A stretch of 64,000 nt of DNA from positions 3,099,501 through 3,163,500 of the forward strand of contig NZ_CP118480.1 in the NCBI RefSeq assembly GCF_030450055.1, written 5' to 3'. Below the pieces are notes generated by a model. That model saw nothing but the letters and a program-made list of their open reading frames with translations, ran no database searches and was not told the origin of the DNA. Position numbers and translations under genes: made by a program. Each line of letters begins with the position of its first letter. Position 1 is the stretch's first letter. This document shows, in pieces, positions 28,480 through 35,592 of this stretch. The DNA is from Gallaecimonas kandeliae (GTDB lineage: Bacteria; Pseudomonadota; Gammaproteobacteria; Enterobacterales; Gallaecimonadaceae).

Positions 28480-29277
28480 ATGTCTTTCGATTTCACGGGC
28501 AAGACGGTATTCGTCATGGGCGGTACCAGCGGCATCAACCTGGGTATAGCCCAGGGCTTCGCCGCCGCCGGCGCCAGGGTGGCGGTGGCCAGCCGCAGCC
28601 AGGACAAGGTGGATGCCGCCGTGGCCAGCCTGGGCCAGGGCGCCTTCGGTTTCAGCGTCGACGTGCGCGACGCCGAAGCCGTGGCAGAGGTCTTCGCCAA
28701 GGCCCGCGACCAGTTCGGCCAGCCCATTGACGTGCTGGTGAGCGGCGCCGCCGGCAACTTCCCGGCGCCGGCCAAGGAGCTGTCCAGCAACGGTTTCAAG
28801 GCGGTGGTGGATATCGACCTGCAGGGCACCTTCAATGTCATGAAGGGTGCTTACCCGCACCTGGCCAGGCCCGGCAGCATCATCAATATCTCAGCCCCCC
28901 AGGCCTTCATTCCCATGGCCTTGCAGGTACATGTCTGCGCCGCCAAGGCAGGGGTGGACATGATCACCCGTACCCTGGCCATGGAATGGGGCCCCGAGGG
29001 GATCCGCGTCAACTCCCTGGTACCGGGCCCCATCGAAGGCACAGAGGGCATGGCGCGCCTGGCCCCGGGCGACAAAGCCCTGGCCATGGTCAGGGAGTCG
29101 GTGCCGCTCAAACGCAACGGCAGCCCGGCGGATCTGGCCAACGCCGCCCTCTTCCTGGCCTCGCCCCTGGCCGATTACATCAGCGGCGTGGTGCTGCCGG
29201 TGGACGGCGGCTGGTCCCTGGCCGGGGTTTCCAGCGCCATGGACAACCTGGCCAGGGCCTTCGCCACGCAAGGCTAA
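28480..29277 (+). CDS. SDR oxidoreductase, 2,4-dienoyl-CoA reductase-like
   Basis: 265 residues with a Rossmann N-terminus (TGKTVFVMGGTSGINLGIA, GxxxGxxxG type). The segments SSNGFKAVVDIDLQGTFNV and VNSLVPGPIEGTEGMARL are typical of DECR/PDCR-type 2,4-dienoyl-CoA reductases. The usual Tyr of YxxxK is absent: the sequence is H-V-C-A-A-K, as in the peroxisomal DECR group (H-A-G-S-A-K). It would reduce unsaturated acyl-CoA with NADPH. It is the last host gene before the prophage. Confidence 0.82.
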   Translation: MSFDFTGKTVFVMGGTSGINLGIAQGFAAAGARVAVASRSQDKVDAAVASLGQGAFGFSVDVRDAEAVAEVFAKARDQFGQPIDVLVSGAAGNFPAPAKELSSNGFKAVVDIDLQGTFNVMKGAYPHLARPGSIINISAPQAFIPMALQVHVCAAKAGVDMITRTLAMEWGPEGIRVNSLVPGPIEGTEGMARLAPGDKALAMVRESVPLKRNGSPADLANAALFLASPLADYISGVVLPVDGGWSLAGVSSAMDNLARAFATQG

Positions 29278-29283
29278 GCGGCT

Positions 29284-29400
29284 GATCTGAAGTGAGATAA
29301 ATCCAAAGGGGATGCGTGAAAATTGCGGGATCTGATGGGATCGAATGGTACAGAGTGAGATAGAAAAATAGAAATTCGTTTCAAATAGTGAAAAGGAGGG
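29284..29400. other. Candidate left end of the prophage with repeated short motifs
   Basis: This AT-rich interval lies between the SDR gene and mor. AGTGAGATA occurs at 29291 and 29354. GATCTGA occurs at 29284 and again at 29329, with GGGATC/GGGAT variants nearby. Repeated motifs near a Mu-like terminus would fit transposase binding sites. The terminal TG dinucleotide and the 5-bp target duplication cannot be fixed without the other end. Confidence 0.45.
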
Positions 29401-29408
29401 CGACCCCC

Positions 29409-29753
29409 TCAGAACAGCCCTGGCTGGTTGGGGTCGCCTTTGGCACGGACGCGCTTGATGACCTTGTAGATCCCGCGCACTGTCATGTTGAACTCTTTGG
29501 CCAGTACGTGATGATTGCGGCCGTTGAAGCGGTCGTAGATCTCAGCATCGCGCTGGCTGATCCTGTAGTGGTGGTCCATGGGGATGGTGAAGTTCTGGCC
29601 GCCCCAGTTCTCCGCCAGATGGTCGGCGATGGCACAGCCCACTTGGTCGGCCACGTCCTCTTTGATCCCGAACTCCTGCGCCACCTTTGCCACCTGGGCG
29701 TGGATGTCTTCGAGCAGCTCGTGGCGGCGGGTACCCATCTGGTTGTCGCTCAT
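29409..29753 (-). CDS. mor: Mor-family transcription activator
   Basis: 114 residues. The N-terminal helical dimer domain and C-terminal helix-turn-helix are typical of the Mor/C family (HVLAKEFNMTVRGIYKVIKRVRAK, with the conserved FNGRNHHVLA just before). Mor activates the middle promoter of Mu and its paralog C activates the late promoters. This is the only Mor/C homologue in the window and the last gene of the early operon. It is therefore the best candidate activator for the three repeated late motifs. Confidence 0.88.
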   Translation of the reverse strand: MSDNQMGTRRHELLEDIHAQVAKVAQEFGIKEDVADQVGCAIADHLAENWGGQNFTIPMDHHYRISQRDAEIYDRFNGRNHHVLAKEFNMTVRGIYKVIKRVRAKGDPNQPGLF

Positions 29754-30226
29754 CGCTTGTCTCCTCTAAACCGTTCCATCTGCTCCTGGTACAGCCGCTC
29801 GTTCTCCTCGCTGGAGAGCGTGTGGCTGCCGCGTATTTCGAGGCTGGGGCTCTTATGCTCGGCTGGCGCCACGACGGGCGCCGGGGCGCTGTCGAGCACC
29901 TTCTGCAGGTACTTGTGATTGCTGAGCGGCTGCCAGCCCTGCTCGGCGCGCTTCTTATATAAGGAGGCGACGGTGCTCTCCAGGGCTTCCAGGAGCTGCC
30001 CCTGATGGGTCGTCAGCTCCAGGGCCTCCTGCATCAGGCGCAGGGCCCGACTGTTGGCCAGGTCGCTTTTCTCCGGGCGGAACAGGCCGGCGTACTGCAC
30101 CAGGGCGGTGCCGAGGCGCTTGGGCTGCTGCACTACGAACGCGAGCAGCTCGCGGGTGGTCTCGTCGTTGACCAGCGCGTCCAGGTGCAGTGTGGTTTTG
30201 CAGACGGGGCAGCGGCTGAGCTTCAT
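29750..30226 (-). CDS. Phage protein of unknown function with N-terminal CPVC zinc-like motif
   Basis: 158 residues. It opens with SRCPVCKTTLHLDALV, a CxxC knuckle that lacks a visible second pair. A helical region (about residues 25-105) and a low-complexity Pro/Ala tail follow. It overlaps both neighbours by four bases in the early operon between gemA and mor. The family is not recognised. An early DNA- or host-modifying function is possible but unproven. Confidence 0.75.
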   Translation of the reverse strand: MKLSRCPVCKTTLHLDALVNDETTRELLAFVVQQPKRLGTALVQYAGLFRPEKSDLANSRALRLMQEALELTTHQGQLLEALESTVASLYKKRAEQGWQPLSNHKYLQKVLDSAPAPVVAPAEHKSPSLEIRGSHTLSSEENERLYQEQMERFRGDKR

Positions 30227-30786
30227 TTGGCCACCCCGTACTTCTTGTACAGGTCACAAAGGGCCTCATACCAGCGGCCGCCATGGGTGGGGCGGCCCTG
30301 GCGGCGGTAGTCGTCCAGGGTGAGGTAAAGCCTGCTTTCCGGGAAGAAGCCCCAGCGCGCGCCCAGGGCGCGCTCCAGCTCCCTGGTGTGCCACTTCTTG
30401 AGGGCTTCCAGGGCCTGGGCGGCGCTGCGTTGCTTGAGCCAGCCGACGTGCCGCACCTGTGTGACCGAGCAGACCCACTTGTCGAGGGCCGTTTCTGAGC
30501 CGTCGCGCACGAAGCCCTGCTTGCTCATGGTGATCCAGATGGCCCTGATCTTGTCGACGGCGCCCACCGCTGCAGTGCCGGACTTGGGGCTAAGCCGGCC
30601 CTTTGGAATGGCCTTGAAGCCCTTGCTCTTGAGGTGTTCCAAAACGGCGTCGGCTTTGGCAAAGGTCAGTTCCTTGCTGGACGGAGCGCCTCCAATGTCC
30701 ATCAGCAGTTGGCGGTAGAGGTCGTCATCCAGGCCCAGCTGGGCCTTGGCGATGTGGATCAGCTGGATCTGCTGCTTAGAGGCCAT
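30223..30786 (-). CDS. gemA: GemA-like regulatory protein (gp16 family, DUF1018)
   Basis: 187 residues. The N-terminal QQIQLIHIAKAQLGLDDDLYR and the LTFAKADAVLEHLKSKGF segment are typical of Mu GemA/gp16 proteins. In Mu, GemA modulates host gene expression and DNA supercoiling. The gene sits two positions upstream of mor in transcription order. It starts from the ATG at 30786. Confidence 0.88.
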   Translation of the reverse strand: MASKQQIQLIHIAKAQLGLDDDLYRQLLMDIGGAPSSKELTFAKADAVLEHLKSKGFKAIPKGRLSPKSGTAAVGAVDKIRAIWITMSKQGFVRDGSETALDKWVCSVTQVRHVGWLKQRSAAQALEALKKWHTRELERALGARWGFFPESRLYLTLDDYRRQGRPTHGGRWYEALCDLYKKYGVAK

Positions 30787-30789
30787 GTT

Positions 30790-31476
30790 TTACTCCTTAC
30801 CCAACATGGCCGGCTGCGCGGCGCCTTTGACACCGTGGCTTAGCTGCACTTGGCGGCCGTCCTGGTAGCCGTCGTCGGCGGCGCTATGGTCGCGCTTGGT
30901 GGTCTTGCTCTGTCTGGCCTTGCCCTCCTGGGTGTTGGGGTAGTGCTTGGCGAAGTACTGGCTGATCAGGTCCGCCTCTTGCTCGGTTGGCACTAGCGCT
31001 TCGACTTTCTCCCGCACACCAAAGACCCAGCCTTCACAGTAGAGATCGGCGCGGGCGGTCTTGGTGGTGGTCTTGAGGCGCTTGTTGAGTGTGGCCAGGT
31101 ACTCACGCCTTGCCCTGGTGAGCTGCCTGGCCAGCACTGTGTAGCAATAGACGGCCACTTCTACCCTTTCAGACGGGCCGATAAAGTGGCACTGCGGCTC
31201 GTCAAACCACTGGTGCCTAAAAATGGCCTCCACACCGAAGGCCCGCGTCAATACAGACACCAGCATGTGCGACCAACGCGGCTGGGTCTGGCTCTTATTG
31301 GCCAGTTTGGCGCTGGCCTCGTCTATGGCCGACAGCGCCACATCGCTTTCGGTCAACTGGTGGGCCGCCATCAATGCCTGGGCCTTGGCCAGGGCGCTGG
31401 CCGCCTCGTGGGGGTTGGTGGTCCGGTTCGCCAGGGCCATCAGCTTCTTGATTTTGGCTAGGATACGGTCGTCCAT
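30790..31476 (-). CDS. DUF2786 domain protein
   Basis: 228 residues. The N-terminal DUF2786 repeat (ILAKIKKLMALANRTTNPHEAASALAKAQALM) is followed by a middle domain with a Trp/Phe-rich core and a charged tail. Such proteins are common in early regions of transposable phages; the function is unknown. It overlaps the HNH gene by one base and precedes gemA. Confidence 0.82.
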   Translation of the reverse strand: MDDRILAKIKKLMALANRTTNPHEAASALAKAQALMAAHQLTESDVALSAIDEASAKLANKSQTQPRWSHMLVSVLTRAFGVEAIFRHQWFDEPQCHFIGPSERVEVAVYCYTVLARQLTRARREYLATLNKRLKTTTKTARADLYCEGWVFGVREKVEALVPTEQEADLISQYFAKHYPNTQEGKARQSKTTKRDHSAADDGYQDGRQVQLSHGVKGAAQPAMLGKE

Positions 31477-32081
31477 CAGTTGGCCTCCCTTACTTTGACG
31501 GAAATGGCCGCTTTGACCTTGACCAGGGTGGCCACGGCCGGCTTGAGTTCTTCGGGGTAGCTGCCAAAGCCCATCTTGTTGCGCATGGCATGCTCGGCCC
31601 TGCTGATCAGCTCCAGGTTGTCGAGGGTGATGTTGGCCTTGTCGCCGTCTTTGAACGTGACGACATGCTTATCAGGGATAGGGCCGTGGTGCTCTTCCCA
31701 AAGCAGCCGATGTACCTCTACCCAATCGGCGGGCGGATAGCCGGTGTCGGTCATCTTGCGCTGCAGATAACCGTCACAAAGCCGTTCGCTGCCGATAGGG
31801 GCCCAGTTGCTGGGCTGATCGCCCTTCTTGAACCGGGTCTCTGCAGAACGGCCACCCGCTTGCCAGCCTTTCACACCTGCGTTATGAGGGCTGTTGCCTT
31901 TCTCAAAGCAACCTGTCCTGCCTGTCATGATGCCATGGCGCTTGCAGGTGCCTTTGATGGCAGACACGCTGAGATTGGTGCCGAAGTGCAGGTTGAAGCA
32001 TTGGGTCAAGTACTTGCGGTCCAGGTGCGCCCGCACGGCCAGCCATGCGATCTGCTGGCGGGTATAGTTGAAGGCGGCCAT
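31476..32081 (-). CDS. HNH endonuclease of the homing type
   Basis: 201 residues. A helix-turn-helix-like N-terminus is followed by the HNH core: VEVHRLLWEEHHGPIPDKHVVTF, then KANITLDNLELISRAEHAMRN. His, Asn and His/Asn positions fit the family. In phages such genes are often free-standing homing endonucleases. It forms part of a tightly packed early operon, overlapping the next gene by one base, so it looks domesticated or stably inserted. Confidence 0.85.
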   Translation of the reverse strand: MAAFNYTRQQIAWLAVRAHLDRKYLTQCFNLHFGTNLSVSAIKGTCKRHGIMTGRTGCFEKGNSPHNAGVKGWQAGGRSAETRFKKGDQPSNWAPIGSERLCDGYLQRKMTDTGYPPADWVEVHRLLWEEHHGPIPDKHVVTFKDGDKANITLDNLELISRAEHAMRNKMGFGSYPEELKPAVATLVKVKAAISVKVREAN

Positions 32082-32317
32082 CAGTCTTTGCTCCCGTCGG
32101 TCAGCATCTCCGGCAGCTTGTGGCCGCGATACTCAATGCGTATTTTTTCAGCCTCGATGACGTTACGGTGGTTGTCGATCACTTGCTTTGCTACTGCTGC
32201 CAGCGCTTTAGCCCTGGCCATTTCCGTTTTCAGTTCATCCTCTTTTAGGCTCTCATCAGAGAGCCTTTCCAGCTGTGCAAACAGATGGTTGTTGAGATCT
32301 CCAGGCTTGTTTTTCAT
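32081..32317 (-). CDS. Small helical phage protein, unknown
   Basis: 78 residues, charged and helical (residues 10-60 rich in Glu, Lys, Ala). The C-terminal EAEKIRIEYRGHKLPEML resembles small early proteins of Mu-like phages from several hosts. It overlaps both neighbours by one to four bases. There is no catalytic motif. Confidence 0.75.
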   Translation of the reverse strand: MKNKPGDLNNHLFAQLERLSDESLKEDELKTEMARAKALAAVAKQVIDNHRNVIEAEKIRIEYRGHKLPEMLTDGSKD

Positions 32318-32637
32318 GCGATCCCCCTGCTGGGTTTGAACACCACGGAACTGAGGTAATGGATTTGCTGGCGCTGCCGATCGGTAAGTTCAGGCGGGGC
32401 CACCTCACCACAGTGCCAAGTGGGACTTGGCAATACTTTCAACACCTTCACCTTGTAGTGGCGGGGGCTGCCGATCACTTGCGTGATGTAGCGTTTGCAG
32501 CGGCGTATTGCGCCCAAAGTTGCAGCGGCTTTCTCGACCGTCAGACCTAACTGCTCTCGCAATTCAGTAGCCGTGAAATAGCGTCCGGTAGCCATCATGG
32601 CGCGGGCCACCCTCTCGTTCTCTGACATATCTTTCAT
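32314..32637 (-). CDS. Winged-helix-like phage protein
   Basis: 107 residues from the ATG at 32637, which overlaps the preceding stop as ATGA. A longer opening to 32832 only shadows that gene. Residues 8-50 read as a winged helix (RVARAMMATGRYFTATELREQL, then EKAAATLGAIRRCKRYI), so DNA binding is likely. It may regulate the early genes. Confidence 0.7.
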   Translation of the reverse strand: MKDMSENERVARAMMATGRYFTATELREQLGLTVEKAAATLGAIRRCKRYITQVIGSPRHYKVKVLKVLPSPTWHCGEVAPPELTDRQRQQIHYLSSVVFKPSRGIA

Positions 32638-32825
32638 GCCGCCTCCCTGCTTTGCTTGATCAGCACCTTGTCGCCTTCGATGTGCAGGGCCACGTCCAGC
32701 TTCTTGCCCTGCTGCTGGCTGTACTTGAACAGCCGCTCCACCGACAGCAGATTGGTCTCGATCTTCTGCCCTTCCTGCAGTGCCAGCAGGAACTCGTCGA
32801 GAACGGTGTTTCGATAGATGGCCAT
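32634..32825 (-). CDS. Small phage protein, unknown
   Basis: 63 residues: a helix (TVLDEFLLALQEGQKIETNLLS) followed by a beta hairpin (LDVALHIEGDKVLIKQ). It is translationally coupled to the winged-helix gene downstream. The family is not recognised. Confidence 0.7.
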   Translation of the reverse strand: MAIYRNTVLDEFLLALQEGQKIETNLLSVERLFKYSQQQGKKLDVALHIEGDKVLIKQSREAA

Positions 32826-32828
32826 GGC

Positions 32829-33041
32829 TCACCCCCTGGCCAGTTGGTCCAGGGCCGCCTTGCCGCAGCTGAGCAATGCCTGGCGGCGCTGCTCCTGGCC
32901 GGGCTCGCCCTGGATGCAGTGGAGTGCGGCCGTCGCCTTGATGGCGGCGTCCATGGGGCTGGTCTTGGTCAGGTCGCCCAGGGTCTTGGCAATGTGCTGC
33001 ACGGTGCCAGAGGTCAGGGCCTGCATTTGCTCGTTCATCAC
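32829..33041 (-). CDS. Small phage protein, unknown
   Basis: 70 residues, helical, with a Gln/Ala-rich middle. It starts at the first of two ATG codons and ends three bases before the next gene. The codon pattern matches the operon. No family is recognised. Confidence 0.65.
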   Translation of the reverse strand: MMNEQMQALTSGTVQHIAKTLGDLTKTSPMDAAIKATAALHCIQGEPGQEQRRQALLSCGKAALDQLARG

Positions 33042-33116
33042 GTCGTTCCTCGTTGTTGGCTGCTCATCAGTACCTGACCACCACGCCAGGCAGACGCCCC
33101 AGGCGGGGCGTTTCGC

Positions 33117-33506
33117 TTAGGCGTCGCTAACCGGCGCCCCCTGCAGGCCCAGGAACCAGCGAATGGTGGCGATGACGCCGTCTTCGAAGGTGTCGTCGGG
33201 GAAGAGGGTTTCGGTATCCACCTGGAGCTGGGCCGCTGCGATCTCCTGCTGCAAGTCCTGCTCCGGCATGGCGGCAAAGCGGGTACCGGCGGGCAGCTGC
33301 GCGACGGCGCCGTTGATGGCGTCTGCATCCAGGAAGTCGCACAGCTGGATAAGGGAGAGGCGCATTACCATCTCCATACCGCGTACGCTCAGCGACAAAT
33401 CGACGTTGTCGGCACAGCCCTTACCCATGGCGCTCAGCACTTGCTGGATCAGATCTTTGGCGCTGATGCTGGGGTCGAGCTGCAGGGTGTTGGTCTTCAT
33501 GTCCAT
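33117..33506 (-). CDS. Phage protein of unknown function
   Basis: 129 residues, acidic, mixed helix and strand, starting at the ATG at 33506 with AAGGAGAG five bases upstream. No known domain is seen. A 75-base gap with an imperfect GC-rich hairpin separates it from the next gene. Confidence 0.7.
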   Translation of the reverse strand: MDMKTNTLQLDPSISAKDLIQQVLSAMGKGCADNVDLSLSVRGMEMVMRLSLIQLCDFLDADAINGAVAQLPAGTRFAAMPEQDLQQEIAAAQLQVDTETLFPDDTFEDGVIATIRWFLGLQGAPVSDA

Positions 33507-33522
33507 GGTTCTCTCCTTGGGT

Positions 33523-34134
33523 TCAGAGCTTGGCGATGTCGAGGTGGATGGGGTTTAAGCGGCCGTCGTCGCTGCGGCGGTAGATGCGCAGGTAGGCCTT
33601 TTTCTCGCCCACCTGGATGGAGTCGGCGATGGCGTCCATGGCCTGCTCCCACTTGGGATGACTGATGTTGAGCTGGCGCAAGCTGAGCACCTGGTTAACG
33701 TCGATGTGCCCCTGCTTGTTGACGCGAAATGCGTGGTCAACCAATGCTTTGATTTCGGTGCTGGCACCTTCCGACCACACTGCAATGCACTCGTCTATAA
33801 GCACCTTGGCCGCCTGGACACGCTCGTCAAAATGGCGCCGCTCGCCCTGGGCCAGCTGCACCTGGTACTGGCCATCAAAGCTGGTCAAGGTGACATTGCC
33901 TTTCTTACCGCCGAGGTTGACGCCGTACTGCTCGGCGCTCAGCTCCACAAAGCTCTCCACCTCGGCCATGGCCTCGGCTTTGAACAGCGCCAGGCGCTGC
34001 TGCTGTTCCAGGGTCTGCTTCACCAGGCGCTGCACCAGGTCGTCGCGCACCAGGTCGATGGGTTTGATCTGGTCCTCGGGTACCAGGTGGCCCAAGCTGT
34101 TGCGGCGGTAACCTTCTGTGGTGTTGGTAGTCAT
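33523..34134 (-). CDS. DUF3164 family phage protein
   Basis: 203 residues from the ATG at 34134, chosen for the GGAGGAAAGAGC before it. The opening EGYRRNSLGHLVPEDQIKPID and the later VNQVLSLRQLNISHPKW are characteristic of DUF3164, found in nearly all Mu-like early regions next to the transposition genes. The role is unknown; single-strand or transposition accessory functions have been guessed. Confidence 0.85.
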   Translation of the reverse strand: MTTNTTEGYRRNSLGHLVPEDQIKPIDLVRDDLVQRLVKQTLEQQQRLALFKAEAMAEVESFVELSAEQYGVNLGGKKGNVTLTSFDGQYQVQLAQGERRHFDERVQAAKVLIDECIAVWSEGASTEIKALVDHAFRVNKQGHIDVNQVLSLRQLNISHPKWEQAMDAIADSIQVGEKKAYLRIYRRSDDGRLNPIHLDIAKL

Positions 34135-34424
34135 GCTCTTTCCTCCTCCCATTGGATGCGGCAGCCGTCGAGGTCGCAGACCTTGAGGTTGCGCAGTTGC
34201 CCGCTTTGGCGGCAGGTGACGCCAACGGCGGTGCCGCGCACCCGGTCTTTGGGCGGCTTGGCGATCTCGATAACGGGGCGCTGGCGCCCCAGTTCGACGT
34301 TCAGCACTGTGATGCCCGCCTTCATCAGGCGGCGGGCGGCACTGCTGGCGCAGGCCAGCTGTTCGGCGACCAGGGCGTTCTGCGGGGTAACCAGGTCGCG
34401 CATGGCGCTTGAAATAGTGCCCAT
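34131..34424 (-). CDS. Small phage protein between MuB-like ATPase and DUF3164
   Basis: 97 residues. The N-terminal half is a helix (ALVAEQLACASSAARRLMKA) and the C-terminal half is strand-rich, ending CDLDGCRIQWEEERA. It overlaps the DUF3164 start by four bases. No family is recognised. Confidence 0.7.
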   Translation of the reverse strand: MGTISSAMRDLVTPQNALVAEQLACASSAARRLMKAGITVLNVELGRQRPVIEIAKPPKDRVRGTAVGVTCRQSGQLRNLKVCDLDGCRIQWEEERA

Positions 34425-34425
34425 C

Positions 34426-35592
34426 TCACACCCCCTTGATCAGGTCGCTGGTGACAGCGTCGATGCCCAGATCGGCGGCCTCGTTGAGGGCGGCGGTCAG
34501 GACGTTGTGGACGGCCAGCGGGTAGAGGGCGCTGAAGCCCTGGCCGGTCAGCTTGGCGCGCAGCGCCTGGAATGCGGCGGCGTCCATCAGCTGGGTGATG
34601 TCGACGCCGGCCAGCTTGAAGCGGTGCGCCAGGTACTGCTCCAGGTGGTCGTTCAGGGGGCGCAGTTTGACCACCTCGCAGCGCTGGACGATCTCGCGCA
34701 CCCTGGGGTTGCGCTCGTCCAGGCGGTTGCCCAGTTCGGGCTGGCCGACAAGGATGATCGAGAGCAGCTTGTTGAAGCCGTCTTCCAGCTCGTAGAACCT
34801 TTTCAAATGCTTGAGGGTGGCGATGGGCAGGCCGTGGGCCTCTTCGATGATCAGAACGTGCCTGTTGCCGGCGCGGTAGCTTTCCAGCAGGCAGGTATGG
34901 ACCTGGCGGAAGCGGGTTTCGGCGCTGTGGGCCACTTTCTCGCTGGGGGCGACGGCGCGGATGATGGCCTCGGCGATGTGCAAGGCCTTGAGGCTCTTGC
35001 CGCGTTCGTCGCTTTCTTCCATGCCCAGCACATAGGGCTCGATGAGGATCACCGGGTCGTGCTCACTGGCGGCCCAGGTGGCCAAGTCCTTGCGCAGGGT
35101 GGATTTGCCGGCACCGGATTCGCCGACGATGGCCATGAAGGTGCCGAACTTGGCCCCCACCCGCATCGACTCGCGCACATAGCGGATATCGTGGGTCAGG
35201 AAGACCTCGGAGCTATCGCGCACCTCCCCGAAGGGGTCGCGGGCCAGGCCGAACGCCTGCCGCGCTTTTTGTGTCAGGTTCTGCTTACGTAGTAGCATCA
35301 TGCTCTCCAGGTTATTGCCTCTGCGGTTTTGACTTGGATCGGTCCCCTGGGTACCAGCCAGGGGACCACCCTCGAAATCGAACAATCCATTCTCGTGATG
35401 GGGCTGCAGGCCCTGAGTGCGCAGGTAGTCGATCACCTCGGCCTGGAAGGCCTCGACGCTGCGGCTTTTCGGCCATTTGCCGTAGTGGATGAGGTTGGTG
35501 ATGGTGGCGGGCGACAAGCGGACGGCCCGGGCCAGCTCCGACTTGCCGACGTCGATCATCTCCAGCACCCGGTTCAGTTGCATGGGCATCAT
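34426..35592 (-). CDS. MuB-like AAA ATPase, transposition target-selection protein
   Basis: 388 residues. An N-terminal helix-turn-helix (VGKSELARAVRLSPATITNLI, about 15-35) is followed by an AAA+ domain with Walker A GESGAGKST at 157-165 and Walker B HVLIIEEAH at 245-253. In Mu the B protein binds DNA, delivers target to the transposase and gives target immunity. The ATG at 35589 is better spaced from AGGAGG than the one at 35592. The start overlaps the transposase stop. Confidence 0.9.
   Translation of the reverse strand: MMPMQLNRVLEMIDVGKSELARAVRLSPATITNLIHYGKWPKSRSVEAFQAEVIDYLRTQGLQPHHENGLFDFEGGPLAGTQGTDPSQNRRGNNLESMMLLRKQNLTQKARQAFGLARDPFGEVRDSSEVFLTHDIRYVRESMRVGAKFGTFMAIVGESGAGKSTLRKDLATWAASEHDPVILIEPYVLGMEESDERGKSLKALHIAEAIIRAVAPSEKVAHSAETRFRQVHTCLLESYRAGNRHVLIIEEAHGLPIATLKHLKRFYELEDGFNKLLSIILVGQPELGNRLDERNPRVREIVQRCEVVKLRPLNDHLEQYLAHRFKLAGVDITQLMDAAAFQALRAKLTGQGFSALYPLAVHNVLTAALNEAADLGIDAVTSDLIKGV

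Noticed and set aside
28292-29400. tRNA-Gly(CCC) as integration site of the prophage
   Set aside because: The tRNA is separated from the prophage by an intact SDR gene, the phage uses a DDE transposase, and no tRNA duplicate is seen at the boundary.
33658-35292. 544-codon open frame on plus across the MuB-like ATPase region
   Set aside because: It is antisense to genes with clear domains and lacks an RBS; its composition follows the reverse complement of those genes.
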